DNA of 64,000 nt from positions 3,844,001-3,908,000 of the forward strand of contig NZ_AP029028.1 in the NCBI RefSeq assembly GCF_037076565.1. The letters run 5' to 3'. This DNA comes from Herbaspirillum sp. DW155. Its GTDB lineage: Bacteria > Pseudomonadota > Gammaproteobacteria > Burkholderiales > Burkholderiaceae_D. This document shows, piece after piece, positions 54,003-63,751 of the stretch. The notes under the pieces are model-generated. The model saw only the letters and a list, made by a program, of their open reading frames with translations, ran no database searches and had not been told where the DNA came from. Positions within the stretch are counted from its first letter, which is position 1. Each line of letters starts with the position of its first letter. The translations under genes were made by a program, and so were the position numbers.

Positions 54003-55442
54003 CTAGCCGTTCTCGTACACCCACTGCAACAAGGCATCCTGCGCCTGCTGCCCGTTGGGCGCAGCAGCGTGATTGATCAGGAACACCACCACATAGGTCT
54101 TGCCCGAGGCCGCCTGCACATAGCCCGCAATCGATCTCACGTCATTGAGCGTGCCGGTCTTGATGTGCGCCTGGCCGGCCACGCTTTGCGTCTTCAGGCG
54201 GCGGCGCATGGTGCCGTCATAGCCCACCAGCGGCAGCGAAGAGACGAACTCCGGCATCAGCGGCGAGCGATACGCCTGCACCAGCACACTGGCCAGCAGC
54301 GCCGGCGTCACGCGGTCCACGCGCGAGAGGCCGGCGCCATTCTCGATCACCAGACCAGTGGTGTCGATGCCCTTGTCGCCGAGCCAGCCACGCACCGCAC
54401 GCGCGCCATTGACGGTATCCCCGGGCTGGGCGCTCATTTCGGCGCCCAGCGTCAAGAGCACCTGGCGCGCCATCACGTTATTGCTGTACTTGTTGATGTC
54501 GCGGATGACTTCCGGCAACGGCGGCGACTGCACTTCCACCATCAGCCGCGCCGATGGTGTGACCTGGCCGCTGAGCACCCGTCCCGCAAAACTGCCGCCC
54601 AGGTCCGCCCACATCTGCACGAAACTTGCGCCCACGTACTGCACGTTGTTCATGCGATAGGGATGCACATACCACACGCGCGGACCGCAATCGGCCGCAT
54701 AGCTGCCGGCGAAATTGACAGCGCTGGCATCGTTGTTCATCTTCAGCTTGCCCTGCCAGTCGCCGCACGGCTCCTGCGACAGGCGCGGCGGCGTGAGGGT
54801 GATGCCGGCCATGGGCGGGTCCATGCTGACGTTGACGACGCCATTGGCCGCATCCGGCTCGAAGCGGAAGGCCTGGGTACGGTAATTCAACAGCAAGGCG
54901 TCAGGGCCGGCGTTGTAGGGCTTCAGCGGGTCGCCATCGAACTGCGACGGGTCATAAGCGGACTCGGCAAAATAGCTGCGGTCCAGCAGCAGATTGCCGC
55001 GAATGTCCTTGATGCCGCGCGCACGCAACTGGCGCAGGAACAGCCAGAAATTCTCCAGCACCAGCTTGGGATCACCACCGCCCTTGAGGATCAGGTCGCC
55101 ATTGAGCACGCCGCCGGAAAGAGTGCCATCGATGTAGGCCTGGGTCTTCCAGGTATAAGTCGGGCCGAGGATCTCGAGCGCGGCATCGGTGGTCACCAGC
55201 TTCATCACCGAGGCCGGATTGAAGGGCTGCCCCGTATTGTTGGAGGCCAGCACGCGCTTGCCACTCTCGGCATCGACCACCACCACACCGGTACTCTGCT
55301 GCGGGATGCGGGCCACGCGCAGGGCCCCTACCACGGAGGGCGGCAGCCCCTGCGCGCAGACGGCGGTGCTGGTCAGCAAGGCCAGGGCAACGGTGGAAAA
55401 AGCAAGACGGGGACACTGCACGATACGGGGGAAGCGGAACAT
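54003..55442 (-). CDS. dacB: D-alanyl-D-alanine carboxypeptidase/endopeptidase (PBP4)
   Basis: A 479-aa periplasmic protein with a signal peptide (cleavage about VCA-Q, residue 30). Class C low-molecular-weight PBP motifs: SVMK (nucleophile Ser in FNPASVMKLVT), SNN in KYSNNVMARQ, and KTG in HIKTGTLNDVRS. The long insert between the first two motifs is typical of PBP4/DacB. It trims and cleaves peptidoglycan cross-links. Confidence 0.95.
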   Translation of the reverse strand: MFRFPRIVQCPRLAFSTVALALLTSTAVCAQGLPPSVVGALRVARIPQQSTGVVVVDAESGKRVLASNNTGQPFNPASVMKLVTTDAALEILGPTYTWKTQAYIDGTLSGGVLNGDLILKGGGDPKLVLENFWLFLRQLRARGIKDIRGNLLLDRSYFAESAYDPSQFDGDPLKPYNAGPDALLLNYRTQAFRFEPDAANGVVNVSMDPPMAGITLTPPRLSQEPCGDWQGKLKMNNDASAVNFAGSYAADCGPRVWYVHPYRMNNVQYVGASFVQMWADLGGSFAGRVLSGQVTPSARLMVEVQSPPLPEVIRDINKYSNNVMARQVLLTLGAEMSAQPGDTVNGARAVRGWLGDKGIDTTGLVIENGAGLSRVDRVTPALLASVLVQAYRSPLMPEFVSSLPLVGYDGTMRRRLKTQSVAGQAHIKTGTLNDVRSIAGYVQAASGKTYVVVFLINHAAAPNGQQAQDALLQWVYENG

Positions 55443-55778
55443 GATTCAGACGAAAGTGAGGAGCAGGCATTATAGGGGATGCGGTGCAAGTCGCCGTCAC
55501 GCACAGGCGACCCGCTGGCAGAGGACATCAGTACGTCACCTTGCGATGCCACACTCGCAGTCGCAAGGCCCGGTCATCAATGACAGATGCCTGCCGGAAA
55601 CGGTTCCCCGGCGCGGGCAAAGCAGGGCCGGGCTTGGGCAGGACTGGCTTGCAGAAAGCCGTCCGATGGCGTTACGCTGCGTTACTGAAAGTCATGCCGA
55701 CCATGTAATCATTGCGTACCTGCCGCACGATGGTCGCTGCCCGGCTGACAGTGCCCGCGGACCAGACGAAAGAAAAAC
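55443..55778. other. Divergent intergenic region, no gene seen
   Basis: 336 bp between dacB and the diguanylate cyclase gene. Apart from unremarkable GC-rich inverted repeats I see no gene, RNA or clear operator. Confidence 0.4.
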
Positions 55779-57095
55779 ATGAACATGTCTTCCCCCTCCA
55801 ACCCCGATTGCAAATCCGCGCGGCCCTCATTGCCCGGACTGCTGCGCCTGCTGCGGGACGTGCTCAATCCCCTCGCGCTGTATCGCCAGCGCCCGACACG
55901 CGCCGACGATGCCGCTACCGCCTTGCTGGCCGGCAAGGGTGTGCGCTTCGTGCAGCGCATCTATCGTTTGCGGGTGATCGGCCTGGGGGTGGGATTTTTC
56001 TGCGTCGCTGCCGGTTTCGTCCAGCATCCTGTCGCGTGGCCGCTGTGGCTGCTGCTGGTCGCGCATGGCTACGTGTGGCCGCACGCGGCGCGCCTGTGGG
56101 CGCTCAAGAGTCGCATTCCCTATCGCGCCGAACGGCGCAATCTGGTCATCGATGCCGCCTTCGGCGGCTTCTGGATCGCCGCGCTCCAGGGCAACCTGGT
56201 CCCCAGTGCGGTCATCCTCTCGATGTTGTCGATGGACAATATCGCCGCAGGCGGGCTGCGGCTGTTCATGCGCGGGCTGTATGCCAGCCTGCTCGCGGGT
56301 GTACTGGGGTGGTGGCTGCTGCAGGCGCAATTCCAGCCGCAGTCGGACCTCAACACCATCCTCGCCTGCCTGCCCATGATGGCGCTCTATCCACTGGCCT
56401 TGGGACAGTCGACCTATCTGATGTCCAAGAAGCTGGCCGAGCGTTCGCGTCAGTTCGAGATCGTCAGCCAGCTCGATGGCCTCACGCTGCTCTTCAACCG
56501 CCGCTATTGGGAAAGCCTGCTGCTGGGCGAATTCGAACGCCGGCGCCGCCAGAAACCGGCGGACGCACAGACCTTCCTGCTGTTGCTGGACCTGGACCAC
56601 TTCAAGAGCATCAACGATACCTACGGCCACCTGATCGGTGACGAGGTGTTGCGCAACTTCGCGCGCCTGCTGCGCACCAGGCTGCGCGAGGATGACTGGA
56701 TCGGTCGCTATGGCGGCGAGGAATTCGGGGTGATCCTGCGTGACGTCCTGCCTGGCGAAGCGCTGGCATTGTCACAGCGGGTGATCGACGCGGTACGCAA
56801 CCGCAATGATGAAAATAATTTATATGGTTGTACCGTCAGCGCCGGACTGGTGCCCTTCTCCCCGGACATGGAGGCCCATTTCGTCTGGCTGCAACGGGCT
56901 GATCATGCCATGTACTGCGCCAAGGAAAGTGGCCGGGATCGTCTGGTGGTCTGGCATCCGGGACTGGAACGCACGCAGGGCGCCCCCAATCAAGCGCCGC
57001 CGCCCTGCTGCGCGAGGCCTGCCGGCGACGACTCCACCAAAACGATGGACGCAAAAAAGGCCGATGTTTTCGGGGCCGCCACGAGACCACTGTGA
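55779..57095 (+). CDS. Diguanylate cyclase with N-terminal MASE2-like membrane sensor
   Basis: 438 aa. Five or six membrane helices (about 60-215, LRVIGLGVGFFCVAAGFV onward) form a MASE2-type sensor. The GGDEF domain follows with DLDHFKSINDTYGH and active site GRYGGEEFGV. A product-inhibition I-site RxxD (REDD) stands five residues before GGEEF, so feedback by c-di-GMP is likely. All catalytic residues are present. The 40-residue tail after LVVWHPG is low in complexity. Confidence 0.93.
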   Translation: MNMSSPSNPDCKSARPSLPGLLRLLRDVLNPLALYRQRPTRADDAATALLAGKGVRFVQRIYRLRVIGLGVGFFCVAAGFVQHPVAWPLWLLLVAHGYVWPHAARLWALKSRIPYRAERRNLVIDAAFGGFWIAALQGNLVPSAVILSMLSMDNIAAGGLRLFMRGLYASLLAGVLGWWLLQAQFQPQSDLNTILACLPMMALYPLALGQSTYLMSKKLAERSRQFEIVSQLDGLTLLFNRRYWESLLLGEFERRRRQKPADAQTFLLLLDLDHFKSINDTYGHLIGDEVLRNFARLLRTRLREDDWIGRYGGEEFGVILRDVLPGEALALSQRVIDAVRNRNDENNLYGCTVSAGLVPFSPDMEAHFVWLQRADHAMYCAKESGRDRLVVWHPGLERTQGAPNQAPPPCCARPAGDDSTKTMDAKKADVFGAATRPL

Positions 57096-57229
57096 AAACA
57101 TCGACCTAGGGAAACCAAGGCGGGGCAATCGGCATGACGGAATGATAGGCGTACTTCGCTAGAAAAATGCCTGCGCCGATGCCCCGGCCACTGCCGCAAC
57201 GAGCGGCAAAGCGGGCCGCAGAAAGCCCG

Positions 57230-57412
57230 CTAAATTAGCACTGGCAGTGCTTCCAGTACTAAAAGGGCGAGCAGCGCGCCGAAGACCGCGCCCACTGCTC
57301 TCAAACTGGTACGGACCACCCGTGAAGCCACCGGTACCTCCCCGCAGAGCAACAGTCCGGCCAAAGCCATGGGGAGGAAGAACATCAGATTGTTCATGAT
57401 GAGGTTGGGCAT
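57230..57412 (-). CDS. Small hydrophobic membrane protein
   Basis: A 60-aa frame, MPNLIMNNLMFFLPMALAGLL, then RTSLRAVGAVFGALLALLVLEALPVLI: two membrane helices joined by a short basic loop. AGGAG lies seven bases before the ATG at 57412. No family is recognised. It is monocistronic between the cyclase gene and the magnesium-transporter leader. Confidence 0.6.
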   Translation of the reverse strand: MPNLIMNNLMFFLPMALAGLLLCGEVPVASRVVRTSLRAVGAVFGALLALLVLEALPVLI

Positions 57413-57658
57413 GATACGTCTCCTGGGCGAGTTTATTGGTCTTGCGCGGACTACTGCGCAGTCTCTCGTTGATGGCTTGCCTCGGTTCGAGTATATGCCG
57501 TACACCATAGAAGACAAGGCTCACCGGGCGAGAATCGTTGCTGCACAGCAGCGTACAAAGCGCCGGAGTGCGGCTTCTTCCATCACATCGTGAAGCAAAA
57601 AGCTTGCTCTCAAGTCTGTTGCAGATGCACAAATTTTCCGCATCAGGCGGGATTTGCC

Positions 57659-57688
57659 TTGACCCTGTTTTCCGCGCGGGCGTAGAAT
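57659..57688 (+). promoter_or_regulatory. Sigma-70 promoter for the mgtA leader
   Basis: TTGACC (57659-57664), 18-bp spacer, TAGAAT (57683-57688). It lies 32 bp upstream of the short leader ORF and about 610 bp upstream of the ATPase start. A CGGGCG/CGCCCG inverted repeat overlaps and follows the -10 box. Confidence 0.65.
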
Positions 57689-57719
57689 TCGCCCGTTTTC
57701 ATTTTCTGGAGTCCCTCTC

Positions 57720-57767
57720 ATGGGCACTTGTTCGGGTGACAGTTGTTGCCGGTTAATTCCGGGTTAA
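57720..57767 (+). CDS. 15-codon Cys-rich leader ORF (candidate regulatory uORF)
   Basis: Encodes MGTCSGDSCCRLIPG and stops. CTGGAG lies eight bases before the ATG, and a promoter-like TTGACC/TAGAAT pair is just upstream. Three of 15 residues are Cys. A hairpin follows at 57803-57828. Such arrangements can couple translation of a short peptide to transcription of a downstream gene, as the Pro-rich mgtL does for mgtA in enterics. The signal here would differ, because Cys rather than Pro is enriched. Confidence 0.5.
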   Translation: MGTCSGDSCCRLIPG

Positions 57768-57802
57768 GCCTAGGCAAGGATTTCAGCAGGACTTTCTCCT
57801 GT

Positions 57803-57828
57803 CGTCATCTTGCACCAGGCAGATGACG
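57803..57828 (+). promoter_or_regulatory. Hairpin in the mgtA leader
   Basis: CGTCATCT (57803-57810) pairs with AGATGACG (57821-57828) around a 10-nt loop, 35 bp after the leader ORF stop. There is no T-run, so it is a leader structure rather than a terminator. Confidence 0.5.
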
Positions 57829-58301
57829 GCATTTCATGTCGGCAGCGCACGGCCTTTTTCTGGCCGATATCAGCATCAGCAGCGCCGCCGGCAACGATAT
57901 TCCCTCACAACGACAGATCGACGATCGACCGCCGCAGACACGGCGTCAGAACGCATGCCGCATCACGACCATCCGACGCCGGCTTGAGCCTGCCGCCGGA
58001 TGATCCGATGCCGGCGCGCGCGTTGACGCAGCACGTTCCGCATGGCCAGCCGCCATGCGGCTGCACGTCCGCTTGCGCCATCAGGCGCCGATGACAGGGG
58101 CTCCGCTCAACCAGGCGGAGGCTGCAATGCGACAGACATATCCATCATGAACACGCGAAGACCCGGCGCGCCGCTGGCCGCCCGTTGATGCGGGGGCCGG
58201 CCACGGCGCCCAACCCCATGCCGGCCCGCCCCAGATGCAGGCCGACGCGATGCAAACCGCTTCGTCCACGGGACGAGGCCCAACAAGAAAAGAAGCACGC
58301 C

Positions 58302-61064
58302 ATGACTCTGAACCTGCTGAAAGAAACCTTTGTCAGCTTCATCCGCGCACGCGGTATGGATCGCCACTTCCGCCGCCTGGGCATGGACATGTTCCGCAGC
58401 GCCCCGGTGACGCGCGACGTCCCGCAACCCCTGGCCGAGCAATTGAGCGATGCCTCCCGCAGCGAGGCCCAGGCCCTGCTGCAGCGCCTGCACACACGGC
58501 TGGATGGCCTGACCGAATCGGAAGCCGATGCCATCCGCGAGCACAGCGGCCCCAACGAAGTCGAGCACGAGAAGCCGCTGACGTGGTACGTCCACCTGTG
58601 GCACTGCTACAAGAACCCCTTCAACCTGCTGCTGACCCTGCTGGCGGCCGTGTCCTTCTACACCGACGACATGAAGGCCGCCACCGTCATCGGCACCATG
58701 GTGGTGGTCTCCACGCTGCTGCGCTTCGTCCAGGAGGCGCGCTCCAACACCGCTGCCGACAAGCTCAAGGCCATGGTCAGCAATACCGCGACCGTGATGC
58801 GCCACGACCAGGTGGAAGAGATCGCCGCCGAAGCCCAGCGCTACTTCGACGTGACCCTGCATCCCAAGGGCGCGCGCCGGGTCGAGGTGCCGATCCGCAA
58901 GCTGGTGCCGGGCGACATCGTGCTGCTCTCGGCCGGCGACATGATTCCCGCCGACCTGCGTCTGTTGGCTGCCAAGGATCTGTTCGTGAGCCAGGCTGCG
59001 ATGACCGGTGAATCGCTGCCGGTAGAAAAATTCGTCTCCCCCGGCAACCTCAAGACCAGCAGCCCCCTGGAGCTGGACAACCTGTGCTTCATGGGCAGCA
59101 ACGTGGTCAGCGGCTCGGCCACGGGCGTGGTGCTGACCACCGGCAAGCGCACCTACTTCGGCGCGCTGGCCGAGCGCGTCACCGCCACCGACCGCACCCC
59201 GACGGCCTTCCAGGCGGGCGTGAACAAGGTGAGCTGGCTGCTGATCCGCTTCATGCTGGTGATGACGCCGGTGGTGTTCTTCATCAACGGCTTCACCAAG
59301 GGCGACTGGGTGGAGGCTTTCCTGTTCGGCCTGTCGGTGGCCGTGGGCCTCACGCCCGAGATGCTGCCCATGATCGTGACCTCGACCCTGGCCAAGGGCG
59401 CGGTGGCGCTGTCGCGCAAGAAGGTGATCGTCAAGCGGCTCGATGCGATCCAGAATTTCGGTGCCATGGACGTGCTGTGCACCGACAAGACCGGCACGCT
59501 CACGCAGGACAAGATTTTCCTGGAACGTCATACCGACATCCACGGCGAGCCCGACGATGAAGTGCTGCAATACGCCTATCTGAACAGCTATTACCAGACC
59601 GGCCTGAAGAACCTGCTGGACGTGGCCGTGCTGGAGCATGCCGAGCTGCAACGTGAAATGTCCATCGCTTCGGCCTATCGCAAGGTCGATGAAATTCCTT
59701 TCGACTTCCAGCGCCGCCGCATGTCGGTGGTGGTGTCCGAGCGCGAGGATCACCATGAGCTGATCTGCAAGGGCGCCGTCGAGGAAATCGTCTCGGTCTG
59801 CTCGCGTGCCCGCGTCAATGGCGAAGTGGTGCCGCTGACACCGGCCCTGCTCGAAGAGATCCGTGCCACCACCGGCCGCCTGAACGCCGAGGGCCTGCGT
59901 GTGGTGGGAGTCGCTGCCAAGGACTTGCCGCCGACCAAGGAGGTCTACAGCCTGGCCGATGAATCGGACCTGGTGCTGATCGGCTACATCACCTTCCTCG
60001 ACCCGCCCAAGGAATCGACCGCTCCGGCCCTGGCCGCCCTTCGCGCCCACGGCGTGAAGGTCAAGATCCTGACCGGCGACAATGAACTGGTCACCGCCAA
60101 GATCTGCCGCGAGGTCGGACTGGAGGTCAAGGGCATGCTGCTGGGTTCCTATGTGGAAAAGATGAGCGATGCCGAACTGTCGCAGGCGGTGCAAACCGTG
60201 ACCGTCTTCGCCAAGCTCTCGCCGGCCCACAAGGAGCGCATCGTGCGCGTGCTGCATGACCGTGGCCACGTGGTCGGTTTCATGGGCGACGGCATCAACG
60301 ACGCCCCGGCCCTGCGTGCCGCCGACATCGGCATCTCGGTGGATACGGCGGTCGATATCGCCAAGGAAGCGGCCGACCTGATCCTGCTGGAAAAGAGCCT
60401 GATGGTACTGGAAGAAGGCGTGCTGGAAGGCCGCAAGACCTTCGCCAACATGCTCAAATACATCAAGATGACGGCCAGCTCCAACTTCGGCAATGTCTTC
60501 TCGGTCCTGATCGCCAGCGCCTTCCTGCCTTTCCTGCCGATGCTGCCCTTGCATCTGCTGGTGCAGAACCTGCTGTATGACGTCTCGCAGATCTCGATCC
60601 CGTTCGACAACGTGGACAAGGAATTCCTGGAAAAACCGCAGCGCTGGGATGCCGGTGACATCGGCCGTTTCATGGTCTTCTTCGGTCCGATCAGCTCGAT
60701 CTTCGACATCACGACCTTTGCGCTGATGTGGTTCATCTTCGGTGCCAGCTCGCCGGAACATCAAACCCTGTTCCAGTCCGGCTGGTTCATCGAAGGGCTG
60801 CTGTCGCAGACGCTGATCGTGCACATGATCCGCACGCGCCGCATCCCCTTCTTCCAGAGCCGCGCCTCATGGCCGCTGATGGGCATGACGCTGGCCATCA
60901 TGGCCATCGGCATTGCGATCCCGATGACACCGCTGGCGCATTACTTCAAGCTGGAGGCGCTGCCGCTGTCCTACTTCCCGTGGCTGGTGGCGATCCTGGT
61001 CGCCTATGCGGTGCTGATTCAGGGGATGAAGGGGTGGTATGCCAAGCGGTATGGGTGGCAGTGA
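58302..61064 (+). CDS. mgtA: P-type Mg2+-importing ATPase (MgtA/MgtB type)
   Basis: A 920-aa P3B ATPase. TGES actuator loop (AAMTGESLPVEKF), phosphorylation site DKTGTLTQDKIF, hinge TGDNELVTAKICREVGLE, MGDGINDAPALRAADIGISVD and about ten membrane helices, with VGLTPEMLPMIV preceding the phosphorylated Asp as in MgtA. The N-terminal FRRLGMDMF region is MgtA-like. It moves Mg2+ into the cytoplasm, usually when Mg2+ is scarce. The long leader suggests post-initiation control. Ribosome binding site AAGCACGCC is weak, but the family start fits. Confidence 0.95.
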   Translation: MTLNLLKETFVSFIRARGMDRHFRRLGMDMFRSAPVTRDVPQPLAEQLSDASRSEAQALLQRLHTRLDGLTESEADAIREHSGPNEVEHEKPLTWYVHLWHCYKNPFNLLLTLLAAVSFYTDDMKAATVIGTMVVVSTLLRFVQEARSNTAADKLKAMVSNTATVMRHDQVEEIAAEAQRYFDVTLHPKGARRVEVPIRKLVPGDIVLLSAGDMIPADLRLLAAKDLFVSQAAMTGESLPVEKFVSPGNLKTSSPLELDNLCFMGSNVVSGSATGVVLTTGKRTYFGALAERVTATDRTPTAFQAGVNKVSWLLIRFMLVMTPVVFFINGFTKGDWVEAFLFGLSVAVGLTPEMLPMIVTSTLAKGAVALSRKKVIVKRLDAIQNFGAMDVLCTDKTGTLTQDKIFLERHTDIHGEPDDEVLQYAYLNSYYQTGLKNLLDVAVLEHAELQREMSIASAYRKVDEIPFDFQRRRMSVVVSEREDHHELICKGAVEEIVSVCSRARVNGEVVPLTPALLEEIRATTGRLNAEGLRVVGVAAKDLPPTKEVYSLADESDLVLIGYITFLDPPKESTAPALAALRAHGVKVKILTGDNELVTAKICREVGLEVKGMLLGSYVEKMSDAELSQAVQTVTVFAKLSPAHKERIVRVLHDRGHVVGFMGDGINDAPALRAADIGISVDTAVDIAKEAADLILLEKSLMVLEEGVLEGRKTFANMLKYIKMTASSNFGNVFSVLIASAFLPFLPMLPLHLLVQNLLYDVSQISIPFDNVDKEFLEKPQRWDAGDIGRFMVFFGPISSIFDITTFALMWFIFGASSPEHQTLFQSGWFIEGLLSQTLIVHMIRTRRIPFFQSRASWPLMGMTLAIMAIGIAIPMTPLAHYFKLEALPLSYFPWLVAILVAYAVLIQGMKGWYAKRYGWQ

Positions 61065-61088
61065 GCGACAGCCTGAGTTCTGAAATGA

Positions 61089-61118
61089 AAATGCCTGCTC
61101 TACGGAGCAGGCATTTTT
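61089..61118. terminator. Rho-independent terminator between mgtA and the signalling operon
   Basis: A 12-bp perfect stem (61089-61100 with 61105-61116), TACG tetraloop and T/A runs on both sides; it probably serves both convergent operons. Confidence 0.92.
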
Positions 61119-61152
61119 ACGCATAGCGCCCACGCGGCGCAATACGCAGCGC

Positions 61153-62271
61153 TCACCTGCGCGGCAACCTCACCGTCACCATCGTCTGCACCTGATCGTC
61201 AGAAGTCATAGTGATGCTCCCGCCATGCGCCTTGACGATCTGCTGGGCGATGAACAGTCCCAGGCCCAGCCCTTCCTTGCGGCCGATCTCGCGTTCGCCA
61301 CCACGGAAGGGATCGAAGATCACCGGCAGCAGCGCCGCCGGAATCACGCCGCGATTGGCGATGGTCATCACCACTTCCTGCTCGCTACGGCCATCGATGC
61401 CGATGCAGACCGGGCTGCCCGCCACACCATGCTGCAAGGCATTGCCCAGCAGGTTGGCGGCCACCTGTGCCAGGCGGTCGCCGTCCCAATAGCCGTTGTC
61501 ATCCCCTTCGATACGACGCTCGATGATGCTGCCCGGATAGGTGGTCTGGTATTCCTGCACCACCCGTTCGGTAATCTCGCCCAGGCAGGCGCTGGCGCGC
61601 GCCAGCGGGATACCGCCGGCCAGACGGGCGCGGGCCAGGTCGAGCATGTTCTCGATCAGCTTGGCCATGCGCTTGCCGCCATTGAGGATCTGTTGCGAGG
61701 CCTTCTGCGCCACCTCTTCCTTGTAGGTCCGCTGCAAGAGCGTCGCGGCCATCACCACCGCACTCAAGGGATTGCGCAAGTCGTGGCCGAGAATGGCCAC
61801 GAACATCTCGTTCATGCGCAGGGTCTCGGTGCGCTCCTGCAATTCCAGCGCCAGCAACTGCTTCTGGCGATACAACTGGAAGAACACCTCGGCCTTGTTG
61901 CGCAGGATGTGCGGCTCGATGGGCTTGTAGAGGAAATCCACCGCGCCGCTCTCGTAACCCTTGAACAAGCGGCGCTCGTCGCGCACACCGGCCGTCACGA
62001 AAATCAGCGGCACGTTGCGGGTGCGCTCGCTGCCGCGGATCAGCTCGGCCAGCTCGAAGCCATCCATGTCCGGCATCTGCACGTCTAGGAAGGCCAGCGC
62101 CACCTCATGCTGCAGCAGCAGTTCGAGCGCTTCCAGGCCCGACCGCGCCAGCAGCAGTTCGACATCATCCCGCCGCAGCAGGGCCGAGAGGGCCAACAAA
62201 TTTTCGTCGAGATCGTCGACCAACAGGAATTTCACCCGCGGCAGGTCTCTCTCTTTGTGCTTTTCTGTCAC
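61153..62271 (-). CDS. Response regulator-histidine kinase hybrid (REC-HisKA-HATPase)
   Basis: A 372-aa cytoplasmic protein. The REC domain comes first (KFLLVDDLDENLLAL, phosphoacceptor Asp in AFLDVQMPDMDGF, Lys in YKPIEP), then a coiled coil (about 130-155), H-box ILGHDLRNPLSAVV, N-box NLLGNALQHG and G-box GLGLGLFIAQQIV. The REC-first order suggests its kinase activity is governed by phosphotransfer from another kinase. Overlaps the cheB-like gene by four bases; last gene of the operon. Confidence 0.93.
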   Translation of the reverse strand: MTEKHKERDLPRVKFLLVDDLDENLLALSALLRRDDVELLLARSGLEALELLLQHEVALAFLDVQMPDMDGFELAELIRGSERTRNVPLIFVTAGVRDERRLFKGYESGAVDFLYKPIEPHILRNKAEVFFQLYRQKQLLALELQERTETLRMNEMFVAILGHDLRNPLSAVVMAATLLQRTYKEEVAQKASQQILNGGKRMAKLIENMLDLARARLAGGIPLARASACLGEITERVVQEYQTTYPGSIIERRIEGDDNGYWDGDRLAQVAANLLGNALQHGVAGSPVCIGIDGRSEQEVVMTIANRGVIPAALLPVIFDPFRGGEREIGRKEGLGLGLFIAQQIVKAHGGSITMTSDDQVQTMVTVRLPRR

Positions 62272-62903
62272 CTGCGTTCCTTTTCCTGGTCATTCCCTGT
62301 TACGCCCAGGGTGCGCAGCAGATCAGCGATCTGCGGGAGTGTGAGCACATAATCGATCTTCCCCAGTGCCAATGCCTGTGCCGGCATGTAAGGCACCTGT
62401 GCCTGTTGCGGACTTTGTACCACGGTGACGCCACCGGCGCGCGCAATGGCCTGCAATCCGGCCGCGCCATCATGATTGCCACCGGTCAGCACGATGCCCA
62501 GCAGGCGTTCACGGTAGACATCGGCGGCCGACTCGAAGAGCACGTCAATCGCCGGGCGCGAATAATTCACCAGTTCATCGTTGGACATGGCCAGCAAGGG
62601 CCCGTCTTCGCTGCGATCCACCAGCAGATGGTAATCCGGCGGCGCGAAATAGATCACGCCGGGTTCAACCGGCTCCTTGTCCTGCGCTTCCACCACCGGC
62701 TGACCGCAGCGGTCGGCAAATATCCTGGCCAGCAGGCTGGGCCGCTCGCGCGGAATGTGCAGCACCACCATCGTGGCCACTCGCGCACCCCGCCGCAGCG
62801 CAGGAAGGATCTCCGACAGGGCTTCCACCCCGCCGGCCGAGGCGCCGATGACGATCGCGTCGATGGCCCGTCCACCCAGGGCTGGCAAGGGCAAGGGACT
62901 CAC
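62268..62903 (-). CDS. CheB-type methylesterase, single domain
   Basis: A 211-aa protein consisting only of the CheB catalytic domain. Ser in VIGASAGGVEAL, His in VVLHIPRERPSL and Asp in LTGGNHDGAAGL form the triad. It lacks the N-terminal receiver of classical CheB, so activity is not controlled by its own phosphorylation. No methyl-accepting receptor gene is visible; its target may be encoded beyond the edge. Four-base overlaps with both neighbours show tight coupling. Confidence 0.93.
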   Translation of the reverse strand: MSPLPLPALGGRAIDAIVIGASAGGVEALSEILPALRRGARVATMVVLHIPRERPSLLARIFADRCGQPVVEAQDKEPVEPGVIYFAPPDYHLLVDRSEDGPLLAMSNDELVNYSRPAIDVLFESAADVYRERLLGIVLTGGNHDGAAGLQAIARAGGVTVVQSPQQAQVPYMPAQALALGKIDYVLTLPQIADLLRTLGVTGNDQEKERR

Positions 62904-63751
62904 AGGTCGCCCTTCTTCTGGAAGATGCGGTCTTCCCGCGCCACTTCATCGAAGGCCACGCCATGCGAGGAAAAGCGCATCGACTCCTTGGAACCCAGCC
63001 CCAGGAAGCCCTTGCGTACCAGCGATTCGCGGAACAGCCCGAGCGCACGTTCCTGCAGATGGCGGTTGAAATAGATCAGCACATTGCGGCAGGACACCAG
63101 GTGCATCTCCGCAAACACACTGTCGGTGGCCAGGCTGTGGTCGGAAAAGACCACGTTCTTGCGCAGCGATTTATCGAACATCACGGCACCATAGGCGGCC
63201 GTATAGTAATCCGAAAGCGAGGTCCGTGCGCCGGATTTCTGATGGTTGCTGGTAAAGCCGGCGATACGGTCCAGATCGTAGACACCGGCTTCCGCCTTCT
63301 TCAGGGCGGCCTGGTTGATGTCGGTAGCGTAGATGATGCTGCGTTCAAGCAGCCCTTCCTCGCGCAGCAGGATCGCCAGCGAATAGACTTCCTCGCCGCT
63401 GCTGCAGCCGGCCACCCAGATCTTCAGCGAGGGATAGGTGCGCAGCAGCGGCACCACCTTTTCCCTCAGCGCGAGGAAGTAACCGGGATCGCGGAACATC
63501 TCGCTGACCTGCACCGTGAGGTAATCCATGAGTGCCGGAAAGACCGCCGCATCATGCAGCACCTTGTCCTGCAATTGCGACAGCGTCTCGCAGTGGAAAC
63601 GGATCATGGCCGTGGCCAGGCGGCGCTTCAGCGACGCACCGGCATAGCCGCGAAAATCGCAGTGGTACTTGAGGTAGATGGCATCGAGCAGCAACTGCAT
63701 CTCGATATCGAAATGCCGGTTGGCCAGTGCCTGGTTTATTTCGGCATCCAT
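62900..63751 (-). CDS. CheR-type protein-glutamate methyltransferase
   Basis: 283 aa from the ATG at 63751 ([18 protein letters not shown]). N-terminal helical domain with [17 protein letters not shown], then the SAM domain: [35 protein letters not shown] and [13 protein letters not shown]. It methylates receptor glutamates. The start overlaps the end of the upstream hybrid-kinase gene by 16 bp. Confidence 0.94.
   Translation of the reverse strand: MDAEINQALANRHFDIEMQLLLDAIYLKYHCDFRGYAGASLKRRLATAMIRFHCETLSQLQDKVLHDAAVFPALMDYLTVQVSEMFRDPGYFLALREKVVPLLRTYPSLKIWVAGCSSGEEVYSLAILLREEGLLERSIIYATDINQAALKKAEAGVYDLDRIAGFTSNHQKSGARTSLSDYYTAAYGAVMFDKSLRKNVVFSDHSLATDSVFAEMHLVSCRNVLIYFNRHLQERALGLFRESLVRKGFLGLGSKESMRFSSHGVAFDEVAREDRIFQKKGDL

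Larger units (their letters stand above)
57413..58301. other. Long upstream region of the MgtA-type ATPase gene
   Basis: About 890 bp. A good sigma-70 promoter, a 15-codon Cys-rich ORF and a hairpin lie between 57659 and 57828 and are listed separately. From 57829 to 58301 the strand is open in places (for example 57810-58094) but with no convincing ribosome binding site or family, and I call it untranslated leader. No known riboswitch consensus was recognised. Confidence 0.5.

Noticed and set aside
57810..58094. 95-codon ORF in the mgtA leader
   Set aside because: No ribosome binding site, atypical composition and no recognisable family; the start lies within the leader hairpin.
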